Part shown: positions 1-6,072 of the stretch, piece by piece
Position numbering within the stretch: position 1 is the first letter of the stretch
Layout: each line of letters begins with the position of its first letter
NCBI GenBank assembly: GCA_030425945.1
Contig: JAUHZL010000112.1
Span: forward strand, 1-8,353
DNA: 8,353 nucleotides
Direction: 5' to 3'
Source: Alphaproteobacteria bacterium
Lineage (GTDB): Bacteria; Pseudomonadota; Alphaproteobacteria; Rhodobacterales; Rhodobacteraceae
Notes under the pieces: generated by a model
The model's input: only the letters and a program-made list of their open reading frames with translations
Told to the model about the DNA's origin: nothing
Database searches by the model: none
Program-made: the position numbers and the translations under genes

Positions 1-393
1 CAGGCGGAACCGGCCCGCCAGCGCGTCGAGCGTCGGCCGGACATGCGGCAGAAGCTCGGTCGGATGGGCCAGCATGTCCTGCCCGGCGGCGATCAGCTCG
101 GCGATCACCGGGCCGGGCACCCGGTTCTCGGTCACCTCCAGCGCGGTCTCGATCATCGACAGGACGAATCCCTTCACCCCGAAGCCGTATCGCCCGAGGT
201 TCCGCCGTTCGGCGGCCAGCAGGCGCTCGCTCAGGTGGTCCGGGTCGGCATGGTCGGCCAGCAGGGCGCGGAACCGGGCCTGCGTGTCCTGAAAGCTGCG
301 TTCGTTGTGCCAGAGCGTGTCATCGGCGTCGAACCCGATCGTGGTCAGTCGCCGCGGGCGCAGGACCCTCGCCGGTGCGGCAGGTCGGTTCAA
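1..393 (-). CDS. HAD-family hydrolase, N-terminal part (runs off left edge)
   Basis: This is the first 131 codons of a haloacid dehalogenase-superfamily hydrolase, a family that removes phosphate (sometimes halide) from small molecules through an aspartyl intermediate. Motif I reads FDADDTLW (residues 21-28), with Asp22 the expected nucleophile and Asp24 the acid/base. It is followed by a largely helical stretch (about residues 30-120) that fits an inserted cap domain. Motifs II-IV lie beyond position 1, so the substrate cannot be inferred. Start choice: the frame has no ATG before motif I. A TTG at 393 is preceded by AGAGGA with 9 bases between, which is the best ribosome binding site in the region. 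An in-frame GTG at 414 has no such site. The gene diverges from clpS, so the shared 394-500 interval should hold both promoters. The family call is firm and the exact start is likely but unproven. Confidence 0.85.
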   Translation of the reverse strand, partial: MNRPAAPARVLRPRRLTTIGFDADDTLWHNERSFQDTQARFRALLADHADPDHLSERLLAAERRNLGRYGFGVKGFVLSMIETALEVTENRVPGPVIAELIAAGQDMLAHPTELLPHVRPTLDALAGRFRL

Positions 394-407
394 TTCGGAA
401 TATCCTC

Positions 408-435
408 TTTTCACCGGACAGGCATAAACTATATC
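408..435 (+). promoter_or_regulatory. possible clpS promoter in the divergent HAD/clpS gap
   Basis: The interval between the divergent genes contains the most AT-rich run of the left part of the window. TTTTCA at 408-413 and TATATC at 430-435 are 16 bases apart and could be -35 and -10 elements reading toward clpS. The match to consensus is poor at -35, so this is only a candidate. No clear element for the leftward HAD gene could be placed. Confidence 0.3.
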
Positions 436-500
436 CTCTCCACACGTCGCACGGCAAGCACGGGACCCCTGGATACATGGCGCGCCGCATTCCGGACAGC

Positions 501-824
501 ATGATGGCCGACACCCCCGCCCGCCCGGGGGACGATACCGGTGTGATCACCAAGACCAAGCCGAAGACCCAGAAGCCGCCGCTCTACAAGGTGCTTCTCC
601 TGAACGACGACTACACGCCGATGGAGTTCGTCGTCCTCGTGCTCGAACGGTTCTTCGGCATGACCCACGGGCAGGCGGTCGAGCTGATGCTGACGGTCCA
701 CAAGAAGGGCCTCGCCGTAGTCGGGGTGTTCTCCTACGAGGTGGCCGAGACCAAGGTCGCGCAGGTGATGGACTTCGCCCGCCGCCACCAGCACCCGCTG
801 CAGTGCACCATGGAAAAGGAGTGA
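501..824 (+). CDS. clpS: ATP-dependent Clp protease adaptor ClpS
   Basis: ClpS is a small cytoplasmic adaptor that binds N-degron substrates and hands them to the ClpA unfoldase of ClpAP. From the ATG at 501 the protein is 107 residues, close to the family norm. It has a short disordered N-terminal tail (1-26) followed by the ClpS fold. Residues Asn35-Asp36-Asp37 in LLLNDDYTPMEF and His67 in VHKKGLAVVGVF match the pocket that holds the substrate's N-terminal residue. The C-terminus, with MDFARRHQHPLQ, is also typical. Start: two adjacent ATGs at 501 and 504 are preceded only by a weak GGA. An in-frame ATG at 477 would add eight residues, and the frame stays open back to 375. I prefer 501 because it aligns best with the usual length. 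clpA does not follow it; an rRNA methyltransferase gene begins 28 bases downstream and may be co-transcribed. Confidence 0.93.
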   Translation: MMADTPARPGDDTGVITKTKPKTQKPPLYKVLLLNDDYTPMEFVVLVLERFFGMTHGQAVELMLTVHKKGLAVVGVFSYEVAETKVAQVMDFARRHQHPLQCTMEKE

Positions 825-852
825 GCGGGCCGCTGCCGGTCCGCCCGTCCTG

Positions 853-1860
853 ATGCGCACCCGCCTCAGCACCGCCATCGCCGCGGGCGAGCTGCTCCTG
901 CCGGACAGCGGGCGCCTGCTGGTCCTGCGCCTTCCCGCCATGCTGGCCCCGGAGTTCGATCCGGCCCGCACCGACATCGTCCACGGCTTCGCGCCGGAGG
1001 CCGAGGCGTGGCGCGCGGCCGGGTTCACCGCGACGCCCGAGCCGACGGGGCAGGGCTATGCCGGGGCCCTCGTCGGCCTGCCGCGCGCGCGTCCGCTGGC
1101 CCTGGGGCTGCTGCGCCAGGCTGCCGAGCGGCTGGCCCCCGGCGGGATACTGGTTCTCGACGGCCAGAAGACGGACGGCGTCGAGCCGGTCGTGAAGGCG
1201 CTGAAGGGCGCGTTCGGATCGGTCGAGGCGCTGTCGCAGGGTCATGGCAAGCTGGTGTGGCTGACGGTCGCCGGGCCGCTGCCGGACGCGGTCGCCGCCT
1301 GGCCGGACCTCGCGCCCACCGAAGGGCCCGCGGGCTGGATGACGGCGCCCGGCGTCTTCTCGGCCGACGCCGTCGACCCGGGCAGCGCGCTGCTCTGCGA
1401 TCACCTGCCGCCCCTTTCGGGCACCGTCTGTGACCTTGGGGCGGGCTGGGGCGTTCTGGCGCGGGCCGCGCTGGCGGCCGCGCCCGCCATCACGCGGCTC
1501 GATCTGGTCGAGGCCGAGGCGGCCGCCCTCGCCTGTGCCCGGCTCAACGTACCCGACCCGCGCGCGACGTTCCACTGGGCCGACGCGCTGCAGGCCCGCG
1601 GAAGCTACGACGCCGTCCTGATGAACCCGCCGTTCCATGCCGGGCGGGCCGCGGACCCCGGGCTGGGGCAGGCCTTTCTGCGCACGGCGGCAGGGCTGCT
1701 GAAGCGCACCGGCGTCCTCGCCCTTGTCGCGAACCGGCATCTGCCCTACGAGCGGGTCCTCGACGACCTGTTCGCGCAGGTCGAGACACGCGCCGACGCG
1801 GGCGGCTTCAAGGTCATTCACGCCCGCCACCCCAGGTCCGGCCCGCGCAAGGCCGCATAG
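853..1860 (+). CDS. class I SAM-dependent methyltransferase, RsmC-like (16S rRNA m2G family)
   Basis: A 335-residue protein with the two-domain plan of RsmC/RlmG rRNA guanine-N2 methyltransferases. The N-terminal half (about 1-155) is a degenerate methyltransferase fold. The C-terminal half is catalytic. It begins with GWMTAPGVFSADAVDPGSALL-type residues (161-181), which resemble the segment before motif I in RsmC. It continues with the SAM-binding motif DLGAGWG (194-200), an acidic residue at the end of strand 2 (Glu220) and the amino-methyltransferase motif NPPF (258-261). RsmC methylates G1207 of 16S rRNA, and that substrate is likely here but not proven by sequence. The ATG at 853 has no good SD sequence. 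The gene follows clpS by 28 bases and precedes the SDR gene by 9, so translation may be linked to its neighbours. Confidence is high for the family and moderate for the exact target base. Confidence 0.87.
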   Translation: MRTRLSTAIAAGELLLPDSGRLLVLRLPAMLAPEFDPARTDIVHGFAPEAEAWRAAGFTATPEPTGQGYAGALVGLPRARPLALGLLRQAAERLAPGGILVLDGQKTDGVEPVVKALKGAFGSVEALSQGHGKLVWLTVAGPLPDAVAAWPDLAPTEGPAGWMTAPGVFSADAVDPGSALLCDHLPPLSGTVCDLGAGWGVLARAALAAAPAITRLDLVEAEAAALACARLNVPDPRATFHWADALQARGSYDAVLMNPPFHAGRAADPGLGQAFLRTAAGLLKRTGVLALVANRHLPYERVLDDLFAQVETRADAGGFKVIHARHPRSGPRKAA

Positions 1861-1869
1861 GAGGCTGCC

Positions 1870-2682
1870 ATGTCCTTTTCCATCGCCGGCAAGACCGCCA
1901 TCGTCACGGGGGCCGCGCACGGCATCGGGCTCGCCATCGCGCGCCATTTCGTCGACCAGGGGGCGAACGTCATGTTCGCGGACCGCGACGACGATCAGCT
2001 TGAAGCCGAGTGCGGCGAGGCGGCCGAGGCCGAGGGCAGCACGATCCGCTACTTCTCGGGGGACCTGCGCGAGCGGCTGACGGTCGCGAACCTGCTGTCG
2101 GCAACCGTCGATGCCTTCGACCGGGTCGATATCCTCGTGAACGCGTCCCGGCAGGTGAAGGTCTCGGACCCGCTCAATCCCGACGAGGACGCGGTCGAGG
2201 CCATGCTGAGCCAGAACCTGATGCCGGCCCTGCGCCTGTCGCAGCTGGTCGCCAAGCGGATGATCCGGCAGGCCGAGGAGGACGGGCGCGAGGATGGTCA
2301 GGTCGGGTCGATCGTGAACCTGTCGTCGATTGCCGCCCGCCGGACCCATCCCAACCTGCTGGGGTATTCGGTCAGTGCCGCGGCGCTCGACCAGATGACC
2401 CGGTCGATGGCCGTGGCGCTGGCCGAGCATCGCATCCGCGTCAACAGCGTCGCCTTCGGCAGCGTGATGAGCAACTCGCTGAAGGAATCCCTGAAGGAGA
2501 GCAGCGGTCTGAGGGCCGAGATCCTTGACTGCACCCCGATGGCCCGGATCGCCTCGCCCAGCGAGGTTGCGGACGCGGTCCAGTACCTTGCGTCCGACGG
2601 GTCGGGCTTCGTCACCGGGCAGGTTCTGACCATCGATGGCGGCCGGACCCTGATCGACCCGGTGGCCTCGCCCGCGCATTAG
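1870..2682 (+). CDS. SDR family oxidoreductase with Ala in place of the catalytic Lys
   Basis: A 270-residue classical short-chain dehydrogenase/reductase fold. It has the nucleotide motif TGAAHGIG (13-20) and Asp38 at the end of strand 2, which usually favours NAD(H) over NADP(H). The structural motif is NASRQ (91-95) where most members have NNAG. Asn116, Ser153 and Tyr166 sit where the active-site Asn, Ser and Tyr are expected, but the YxxxK motif reads YSVSA (166-170), so the catalytic Lys is Ala170. The C-terminal VTGQVLTIDGG (248-258) is typical of the family. The protein may bind a nucleotide without normal dehydrogenase activity, or use another general base. The start is well supported: AGGAGG at 1859-1864 overlaps the upstream methyltransferase stop and lies 5 bases before the ATG, which suggests translational coupling. 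The substrate is unknown. Confidence 0.88.
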   Translation: MSFSIAGKTAIVTGAAHGIGLAIARHFVDQGANVMFADRDDDQLEAECGEAAEAEGSTIRYFSGDLRERLTVANLLSATVDAFDRVDILVNASRQVKVSDPLNPDEDAVEAMLSQNLMPALRLSQLVAKRMIRQAEEDGREDGQVGSIVNLSSIAARRTHPNLLGYSVSAAALDQMTRSMAVALAEHRIRVNSVAFGSVMSNSLKESLKESSGLRAEILDCTPMARIASPSEVADAVQYLASDGSGFVTGQVLTIDGGRTLIDPVASPAH

Positions 2683-2704
2683 CGTCGCGGACTGTCATTT
2701 TCGG

Positions 2705-2733
2705 CTGACACTTCTACACCGGCTTGCTACGCC
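2705..2733 (+). promoter_or_regulatory. possible hemF promoter
   Basis: CTGACA at 2705-2710 is one base from the -35 consensus. It lies 17 bases before TACGCC (2728-2733), which resembles a GC-rich alphaproteobacterial -10 only in its first two bases. The position, about 25 bases before the hemF start, is reasonable. The -10 match is weak, so the call is tentative. Confidence 0.35.
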
Positions 2734-2749
2734 TTGGGCATCGGCAAGG
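2732..2749. promoter_or_regulatory. dyad CCTTG-N8-CAAGG over the hemF ribosome binding site
   Basis: The arms CCTTG (2732-2736) and CAAGG (2745-2749) are perfect inverted repeats separated by 8 bases, and the right arm overlaps the hemF SD AAGGAG (2746-2751). The TTG-N8-CAA spacing is the outer skeleton of an FNR-type box, but the inner half-site bases do not match TTGAT/ATCAA. It could instead form a small RNA hairpin masking the SD. Both roles are inference. Confidence 0.25.
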
Positions 2750-2758
2750 AGTGTGACG

Positions 2759-3652
2759 ATGACGGCCCAGTTCGACGATAGGAAAGCCCGCGCCAGCGCA
2801 TGGTTCCGCAGCTTGCGGGACGACATCGTGGCGGCGTTCGAGGCGCTCGAGGACACCCAGACCACCGGACCCTTCGCGGACCTGCCGCCCGGACGATTCG
2901 AAGTGACCGAAACCCGGCGCCATTCCGATGACGGCACCGACGCGGGCGGCGGCCTGATGAGCGTGATGCGCGGCGGCCGCGTGTTCGAGAAGGTCGGCGT
3001 CAACATTTCCACCGTCTATGGCACCCTTGGCGAACGGGCGCAGATGGCGATGGCCGCCCGCAAGGGCATCCCGGGCATGACGGACGACCCGCGCTTCTGG
3101 GCCAGCGGCATCAGCCTTGTCGCCCATATGCGCAATCCGCACACGCCCGCGGTTCACATGAACACGCGCATGTTCTGGACCCCGCATGCCTGGTGGTTCG
3201 GCGGCGGCTCGGACCTGAACCCCTGCCTCGAGAAGGACGAGGACACCGCGGCCTTTCACGGCGTGCTCAAGGAGTACTGCGACCGGCACGGGGACGACAT
3301 CTATCCGAAGTACAAGGCATGGGCGGACGAGTACTTCTTCGTCCCGCATCGGGGGCGGGCCCGGGGCGTCGGCGGCATCTTCTACGATGACCTCTGCACC
3401 GGGGACTGGGATGCCGATTTCGCCCTGACGCAGGATGTCGGACGCTCCTTCCTGCCGGCGTTCCTTCCGGTGACCGAGAAGAACCGCGACCTGCCCTGGA
3501 CCGACGCCGACAAGGAGGCGCAACTGGTCCACCGCGGTCTCTATGCCGAGTACAACCTCGTCTACGACCGGGGCACCAAGTTCGGACTGGAGACCGGGCA
3601 CGACGCCAACGCCGTGCTGATGAGCCTGCCGCCCGAGGCGAAGTGGCCCTGA
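2759..3652 (+). CDS. hemF: oxygen-dependent coproporphyrinogen III oxidase
   Basis: HemF performs the O2-dependent double oxidative decarboxylation of coproporphyrinogen III to protoporphyrinogen IX in the cytoplasm, with no radical SAM chemistry. The 297-residue protein carries the family blocks in order. These are GGGLMSVMRGGRVFEKVGVN (63-82), NPHTPAVHMNTR (126-137) with the conserved His133, WWFGGGSDLNP (145-155), the signature region HRGRARGVGGIFYDD (197-211), and a C-terminal MSLPPEAKWP. The usual Glu of HRxExRG is Arg200 here and the C-terminus stops soon after the SLPP motif; both look like lineage variation rather than damage. Start: AAGGAG at 2746-2751 lies 7 bases before the ATG at 2759 but only 1 base before an in-frame GTG at 2753, so the ATG is preferred. 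The gene lies 76 bases after the SDR gene and converges with hemE. Oxygen-linked regulation is plausible but not demonstrated by the sequence. Confidence 0.96.
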   Translation: MTAQFDDRKARASAWFRSLRDDIVAAFEALEDTQTTGPFADLPPGRFEVTETRRHSDDGTDAGGGLMSVMRGGRVFEKVGVNISTVYGTLGERAQMAMAARKGIPGMTDDPRFWASGISLVAHMRNPHTPAVHMNTRMFWTPHAWWFGGGSDLNPCLEKDEDTAAFHGVLKEYCDRHGDDIYPKYKAWADEYFFVPHRGRARGVGGIFYDDLCTGDWDADFALTQDVGRSFLPAFLPVTEKNRDLPWTDADKEAQLVHRGLYAEYNLVYDRGTKFGLETGHDANAVLMSLPPEAKWP

Positions 3653-3673
3653 GGATGGCCTGACCGGACCCGG

Positions 3674-3699
3674 CCCGCGTCCCGTTCTCGGGTCGCGGG
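3674..3699. terminator. GC-rich hairpin between convergent hemF and hemE (bidirectional terminator candidate)
   Basis: CCCGCG (3674-3679) pairs with CGCGGG (3694-3699). After a T/T mismatch the inner CCCG (3681-3684) pairs with CGGG (3689-3692) around the tetraloop TTCT. It sits in the 68-base gap between the two stop codons, where a terminator serving both genes is expected. Neither side has a T-run, so it may need Rho or act only as a 3'-end stabiliser. Confidence 0.5.
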
Positions 3700-3720
3700 T
3701 CGGGGTCCCGGTTGGGTCGG

Positions 3721-4764
3721 TCAGGCCGGGACCGTGCTGCGCACCGTGTCGATCATGATCTGCACATTCTCCGGATCCGCGTCCGGCGTGATGCCGTGCC
3801 CGAGGTTGAAGATGTGCGGCCCCTTCGAGAAGGCCTCGACGATGCGCCGGGTCTCGTCCACCAGCGCCTGACCGCCGGTCACCATGTGCGACGAGGCAAG
3901 GTTGCCCTGCACACAGCCATCGACCTGCACATGCGCCGCCGCCCATTCCGGCGTGACCGAGTTGTCGAGCGCAACGCAATCCGCGCCGGTCTTCTTGGCG
4001 AATCCGATGTAGCCGTCGCCCGCTTCGCGCGGGAAGGCGATCACCGGGAGGCCCGGATGCCGCGCCTTCAGCTCGGAAATGATCCGCTTGGCCGGGGCGA
4101 CCGCGTAGGTCTCGAAGGCGTCGCCCTTCAGGGAACCGGCCCAGCTGTCGAAGATCTTCACGGTTTCCGCGCCGGCCTGGACCTGCTGGTCCAGATACTC
4201 GATCGTCGCCTCGGTCAGCCGGTCGATCAGCGCGGCGAAGAGCGGCTCGTTCTCCTGCCGCAGCGCATGGGCGGGCCCCTGGTCCGGGGTGCCGCGCCCG
4301 GCGATCATGTAGGTCGCCACGGTCCACGGTGCGCCCGCGAACCCGATCAGCGCGGTCTCCTTCGGCAGTTCGCGTGCGAGGATCCGCACGGTCTCGTACA
4401 CCGGGGCGAGGTGGTCGTGTATGTCGTCCTTGCCCTTGATGGGGGCGAAGTCCGCCTCGGTGGTGATGGTGCTGAGGCGCGGGCCCTCGCCGGTCTCGAA
4501 CCACAGGTCGGCCCCGAGTGCCTGCGGCAACAGCAGGATGTCGGCAAACAGGATCGCCGCGTCGAAGCCGTAGCGGCGGATCGGCTGCAGTGTCACCTCG
4601 GCGGCGAGCTCGGAGTTGTAGCAGAGCGACAGGAAGTCCCCGGCCTGTGCCCGCGTGGCGCGGTATTCGGGCAGGTAACGGCCTGCCTGACGCATCATCC
4701 AGATCGGCGGCGTCGGCAGGACCTCGCCCGCCAGGGCGCGCATCAGTTTCTTGGTCTCGGGCAT
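3721..4764 (-). CDS. hemE: uroporphyrinogen decarboxylase
   Basis: HemE removes four carboxyl groups from uroporphyrinogen III to give coproporphyrinogen III, the substrate of the neighbouring HemF. It is a cytoplasmic, cofactor-free enzyme. The 347-residue protein has normal family length. Signature 1 is PPIWMMRQAGRYLPEY (19-34), with the substrate-binding Arg25 and Arg29. The catalytic Asp is expected at Asp75 in LFADILLLPQALG. Signature 2 is GFAGAPWTVATYMIAG (141-156), with the active-site Tyr at 152. A conserved C-terminal IFNLGHGI precedes the end. Start: the ATG at 4764 has AGAAGGA about 6 bases upstream. The frame stays open for 19 more codons to 4821, but that extension is atypical for the family. 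The gene diverges from hemC and shares a 98-base control region with it. Confidence 0.97.
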   Translation of the reverse strand: MPETKKLMRALAGEVLPTPPIWMMRQAGRYLPEYRATRAQAGDFLSLCYNSELAAEVTLQPIRRYGFDAAILFADILLLPQALGADLWFETGEGPRLSTITTEADFAPIKGKDDIHDHLAPVYETVRILARELPKETALIGFAGAPWTVATYMIAGRGTPDQGPAHALRQENEPLFAALIDRLTEATIEYLDQQVQAGAETVKIFDSWAGSLKGDAFETYAVAPAKRIISELKARHPGLPVIAFPREAGDGYIGFAKKTGADCVALDNSVTPEWAAAHVQVDGCVQGNLASSHMVTGGQALVDETRRIVEAFSKGPHIFNLGHGITPDADPENVQIMIDTVRSTVPA

Positions 4765-4862
4765 CGGTCGTCCTTCTCGTCTTGCGTCCGGAAGTTTCCC
4801 ATGCGACCGCTTGTCAATCAATGGCTATTGTCAGGTCAAGTTGACACATTGTAGGCTCACGC
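4765..4862. promoter_or_regulatory. divergent hemE/hemC control region with repeated TTGTCA/TTGACA elements
   Basis: This 98-base gap is clearly more AT-rich than its flanks, especially at 4811-4851. It holds TTGTCA at 4811-4816 and again at 4828-4833 (start to start 17 bases). It also holds the palindrome GTCAA-G-TTGAC (4835-4845), which runs into TTGACA (4841-4846). For hemC, TTGTCA at 4828 with an 18-base spacer to TAGGCT (4852-4857) would start transcription at or next to the ATG. For hemE the leftward promoter could not be placed with confidence. The repeats could be operator half-sites or overlapping -35 elements; no known regulator box is an obvious match. Confidence 0.5.
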
Positions 4863-5813
4863 ATGGCTCTCGATCTTCCGTCCCCCGCCTCGCCCCTCCG
4901 TATCGGAACCCGCGGTTCGCCGCTTGCGCTTGCACAGGCCCACGAGACCCGCGACCGGCTCGCGGCGGCCTTCGATCTGCCGGGCTCGGCGTTCGAGATC
5001 GTCGTGATCAAGGTCACCGGTGACCAGGTTCTAGACAAGCCCCTGAAGGAGATCGGGGGCAAGGGCCTCTTCACCCGCGAGATCGAGGAAGACCTGCTGG
5101 CCGGCAAGATCGACATCGCGGTTCATTCGATGAAGGACATGCCGGTCGAACAGCCCGCCGGGCTGCTGCTCGACACCTACCTGCCGCGCGAGGACGTGCG
5201 CGACGCCTTCGTCACGCTCGACGGCGGTCTCTTGGCGGACCTGCCGCAGGGCGCGGTCGTCGGCTCGTCCAGTCTGCGCCGCCGGGCGCAACTGGCGCAT
5301 CGCCGTCCCGACCTGACGCTGGTCGAATTCCGCGGCAACGTGCAGACCCGGATGCGCAAGCTGGAAGAGGGCGTCGCGGTCGCGACCTTCCTCGCCATGG
5401 CCGGGCTGAACCGGCTGGGCATGGCGGACGTGCCGCGCACCGCTATCGACCCCGAGGAGATGCTGCCCGCCGTGGCCCAGGGCGCCATCGGGATCGAGCG
5501 CCGCGCCGACGACAGCCGCGTCGCCGACCTGCTGGCCGCGATTCACGACGGACCCACGGGGCAACGGCTGGCCTGCGAGCGGGCCTATCTCGGCGCGCTC
5601 GACGGCTCGTGCGAGACGCCGATTGCCGGGCTTGCGCTGCTGCAGGGCGGCGAGATCTGGCTGCGCGGCGAGATCCTGCGTCCCGACGGCTCGGAGGTCA
5701 TCGCCGACGAGGGCCGCGCCCCGATCGAGGACGGCGCTGCCCTCGGCCGCGAGGTCGCGCGCCGCCTCCGAGAGCGGGCCCCGAAGGACTTCTTCAGCTG
5801 GCTTGCCGCCTGA
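4863..5813 (+). CDS. hemC: hydroxymethylbilane synthase (porphobilinogen deaminase)
   Basis: HemC condenses four porphobilinogen molecules into the linear tetrapyrrole hydroxymethylbilane, which HemD then cyclises to uroporphyrinogen III. The 316-residue length is normal. Family blocks seen are RIGTRGSPLALAQA (13-26), KVTGDQVLDKPLKEIGGKGL (50-69), HSMKDMP (88-94) with the catalytic Asp at 92, the phosphate/acid-binding Arg cluster GSSSLRRRAQL (134-144), and VEFRGNVQTRMRKL (154-167). Cys250, in DGSCETPIAG, anchors the dipyrromethane cofactor. The ATG at 4863 has only a weak AGG upstream and no real SD sequence, and the nearest plausible promoter would give a very short or absent leader. The gene diverges from hemE. 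No hemD follows; a tRNA gene and a mobile element lie downstream instead. Confidence 0.97.
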   Translation: MALDLPSPASPLRIGTRGSPLALAQAHETRDRLAAAFDLPGSAFEIVVIKVTGDQVLDKPLKEIGGKGLFTREIEEDLLAGKIDIAVHSMKDMPVEQPAGLLLDTYLPREDVRDAFVTLDGGLLADLPQGAVVGSSSLRRRAQLAHRRPDLTLVEFRGNVQTRMRKLEEGVAVATFLAMAGLNRLGMADVPRTAIDPEEMLPAVAQGAIGIERRADDSRVADLLAAIHDGPTGQRLACERAYLGALDGSCETPIAGLALLQGGEIWLRGEILRPDGSEVIADEGRAPIEDGAALGREVARRLRERAPKDFFSWLAA

Positions 5814-5820
5814 TCCGGAT

Positions 5821-5860
5821 CCGCCCCCGAGCCCCGCGATTTCGCGCTTGACGGGGGCGG
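5821..5860. terminator. long inverted repeat after hemC, possible terminator
   Basis: CCGCCCCCG (5821-5829) is a perfect inverted repeat of CGGGGGCGG (5852-5860). The 22-base loop contains a smaller GCGA/TCGC hairpin. Its position, 8 bases after the hemC stop, fits transcription termination, but there is no T-run. The right arm overlaps the -35/spacer of the tRNA promoter, so terminator and promoter may be superimposed. Confidence 0.45.
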
Positions 5861-5876
5861 GCCGGTCGCCTACTTG
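5848..5876 (+). promoter_or_regulatory. tRNA-Met promoter candidate
   Basis: TTGACG (5848-5853) is separated by exactly 17 bases from TACTTG (5871-5876). This predicts transcription from about 5883, a few bases before the mature tRNA 5' end at 5889. A good -35, a GC-rich spacer and a poor -10 are common for stable-RNA promoters in this group. The GC-rich AGCCGGGC just after it resembles a stringent discriminator. Confidence 0.55.
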
Positions 5877-5888
5877 AGCCGGGCTTTC

Positions 5889-5965
5889 GGCGGAGTAGCT
5901 CAGTTGGTTAGAGCAGCGGAATCATAATCCGCGTGTCGGGGGTTCAAGTCCCTCCTCCGCTACCA
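5889..5965 (+). tRNA. tRNA-Met (anticodon CAU, elongator type)
   Basis: A complete 77-base cloverleaf. The acceptor arm GGCGGAG pairs with CTCCGCT, with a G-U pair at the first position. TA at positions 8-9 is followed by the D arm GCTC...GAGC. The anticodon stem GCGGA/TCCGC closes the loop ATCATAA, giving anticodon CAU. The T arm GGGGG-TTCAAGT-CCCTC has one G-U pair, and the discriminator A and CCA are encoded. The first acceptor pair is G-U rather than unpaired and the D-stem lacks initiator features, so it is not tRNA-fMet. A lysidine-modified tRNA-Ile with the same CAU anticodon is the main alternative, but the acceptor and anticodon stems resemble alphaproteobacterial elongator tRNA-Met. 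The tRNA directly abuts the integrase region and probably supplies the attachment site. Confidence 0.95.
5927..5965. other. putative attL in the 3' half of tRNA-Met
   Basis: Integrative elements often recombine within the anticodon-to-3'-end part of a tRNA and restore the gene on insertion. Here an intact tRNA 3' half is followed at once by less GC-rich DNA and an integrase gene pointing away from it, the classic layout. The exact core cannot be set because the second copy (attR) lies outside the window. The left limit given is a guess. Confidence 0.5.
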
Positions 5966-6011
5966 AAAGCCCTTTAAAAACAAGCACTTAACAAAGTGGT
6001 TGACGCTGATT

Positions 6012-6040
6012 GTGCGTAGCACACCTGTAGCGCACTTTTT
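6012..6040 (+). terminator. possible terminator of the tRNA transcript
   Basis: GTGCG (6012-6016) pairs with CGCAC (6031-6035), and TA (6017-6018) with TA (6028-6029) past a bulged G. Five T follow at 6036-6040. It lies 47 bases after the tRNA on the element side, so it would end the tRNA transcript before the integrase. A second small inverted repeat, TGTGC-GTA-GCACA (6011-6023), overlaps it and competes for pairing. Confidence 0.45.
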
Positions 6041-6072
6041 CCGTCGCCCTTTGTCTCTGCTGATCGTAGAAT

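Noticed and set aside
375..500. Longer clpS N-terminus from upstream in-frame ATGs at 375 or 477
   Set aside because: The added residues are unlike ClpS. Starting at 375 would overlap the divergent HAD start and remove the promoter space. The 477 start cannot be fully excluded.
547..2679. A 710-codon open frame on the minus strand opposite clpS, the methyltransferase and the SDR gene
   Set aside because: Its translation is low-complexity Arg/Gly/Pro-rich with no recognisable domain, and it lies antisense to three well-supported genes. Long antisense frames are expected in GC-rich DNA.
2753..2758. GTG start for hemF two codons before the ATG
   Set aside because: Only one base separates it from the SD AAGGAG, whereas the ATG at 2759 has a normal 7-base spacing.
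2714..4504. A 596-codon open frame on the minus strand covering hemF and part of hemE
   Set aside because: It is a shifted frame within hemE and antisense to hemF, with no domain signal. Both real genes carry full family signatures.
3712..4854. A 380-codon plus-strand frame opposite hemE
   Set aside because: Composition is typical of antisense GC-rich shadow frames and hemE on the other strand is unmistakable.
5889..5965. tRNA-Ile2 (lysidine CAU) or initiator tRNA
   Set aside because: The first acceptor pair is G-U rather than the mismatch of initiators. Stem sequences resemble elongator tRNA-Met more than the tRNA-Ile2 pattern I know. A covariance-model run would settle it.
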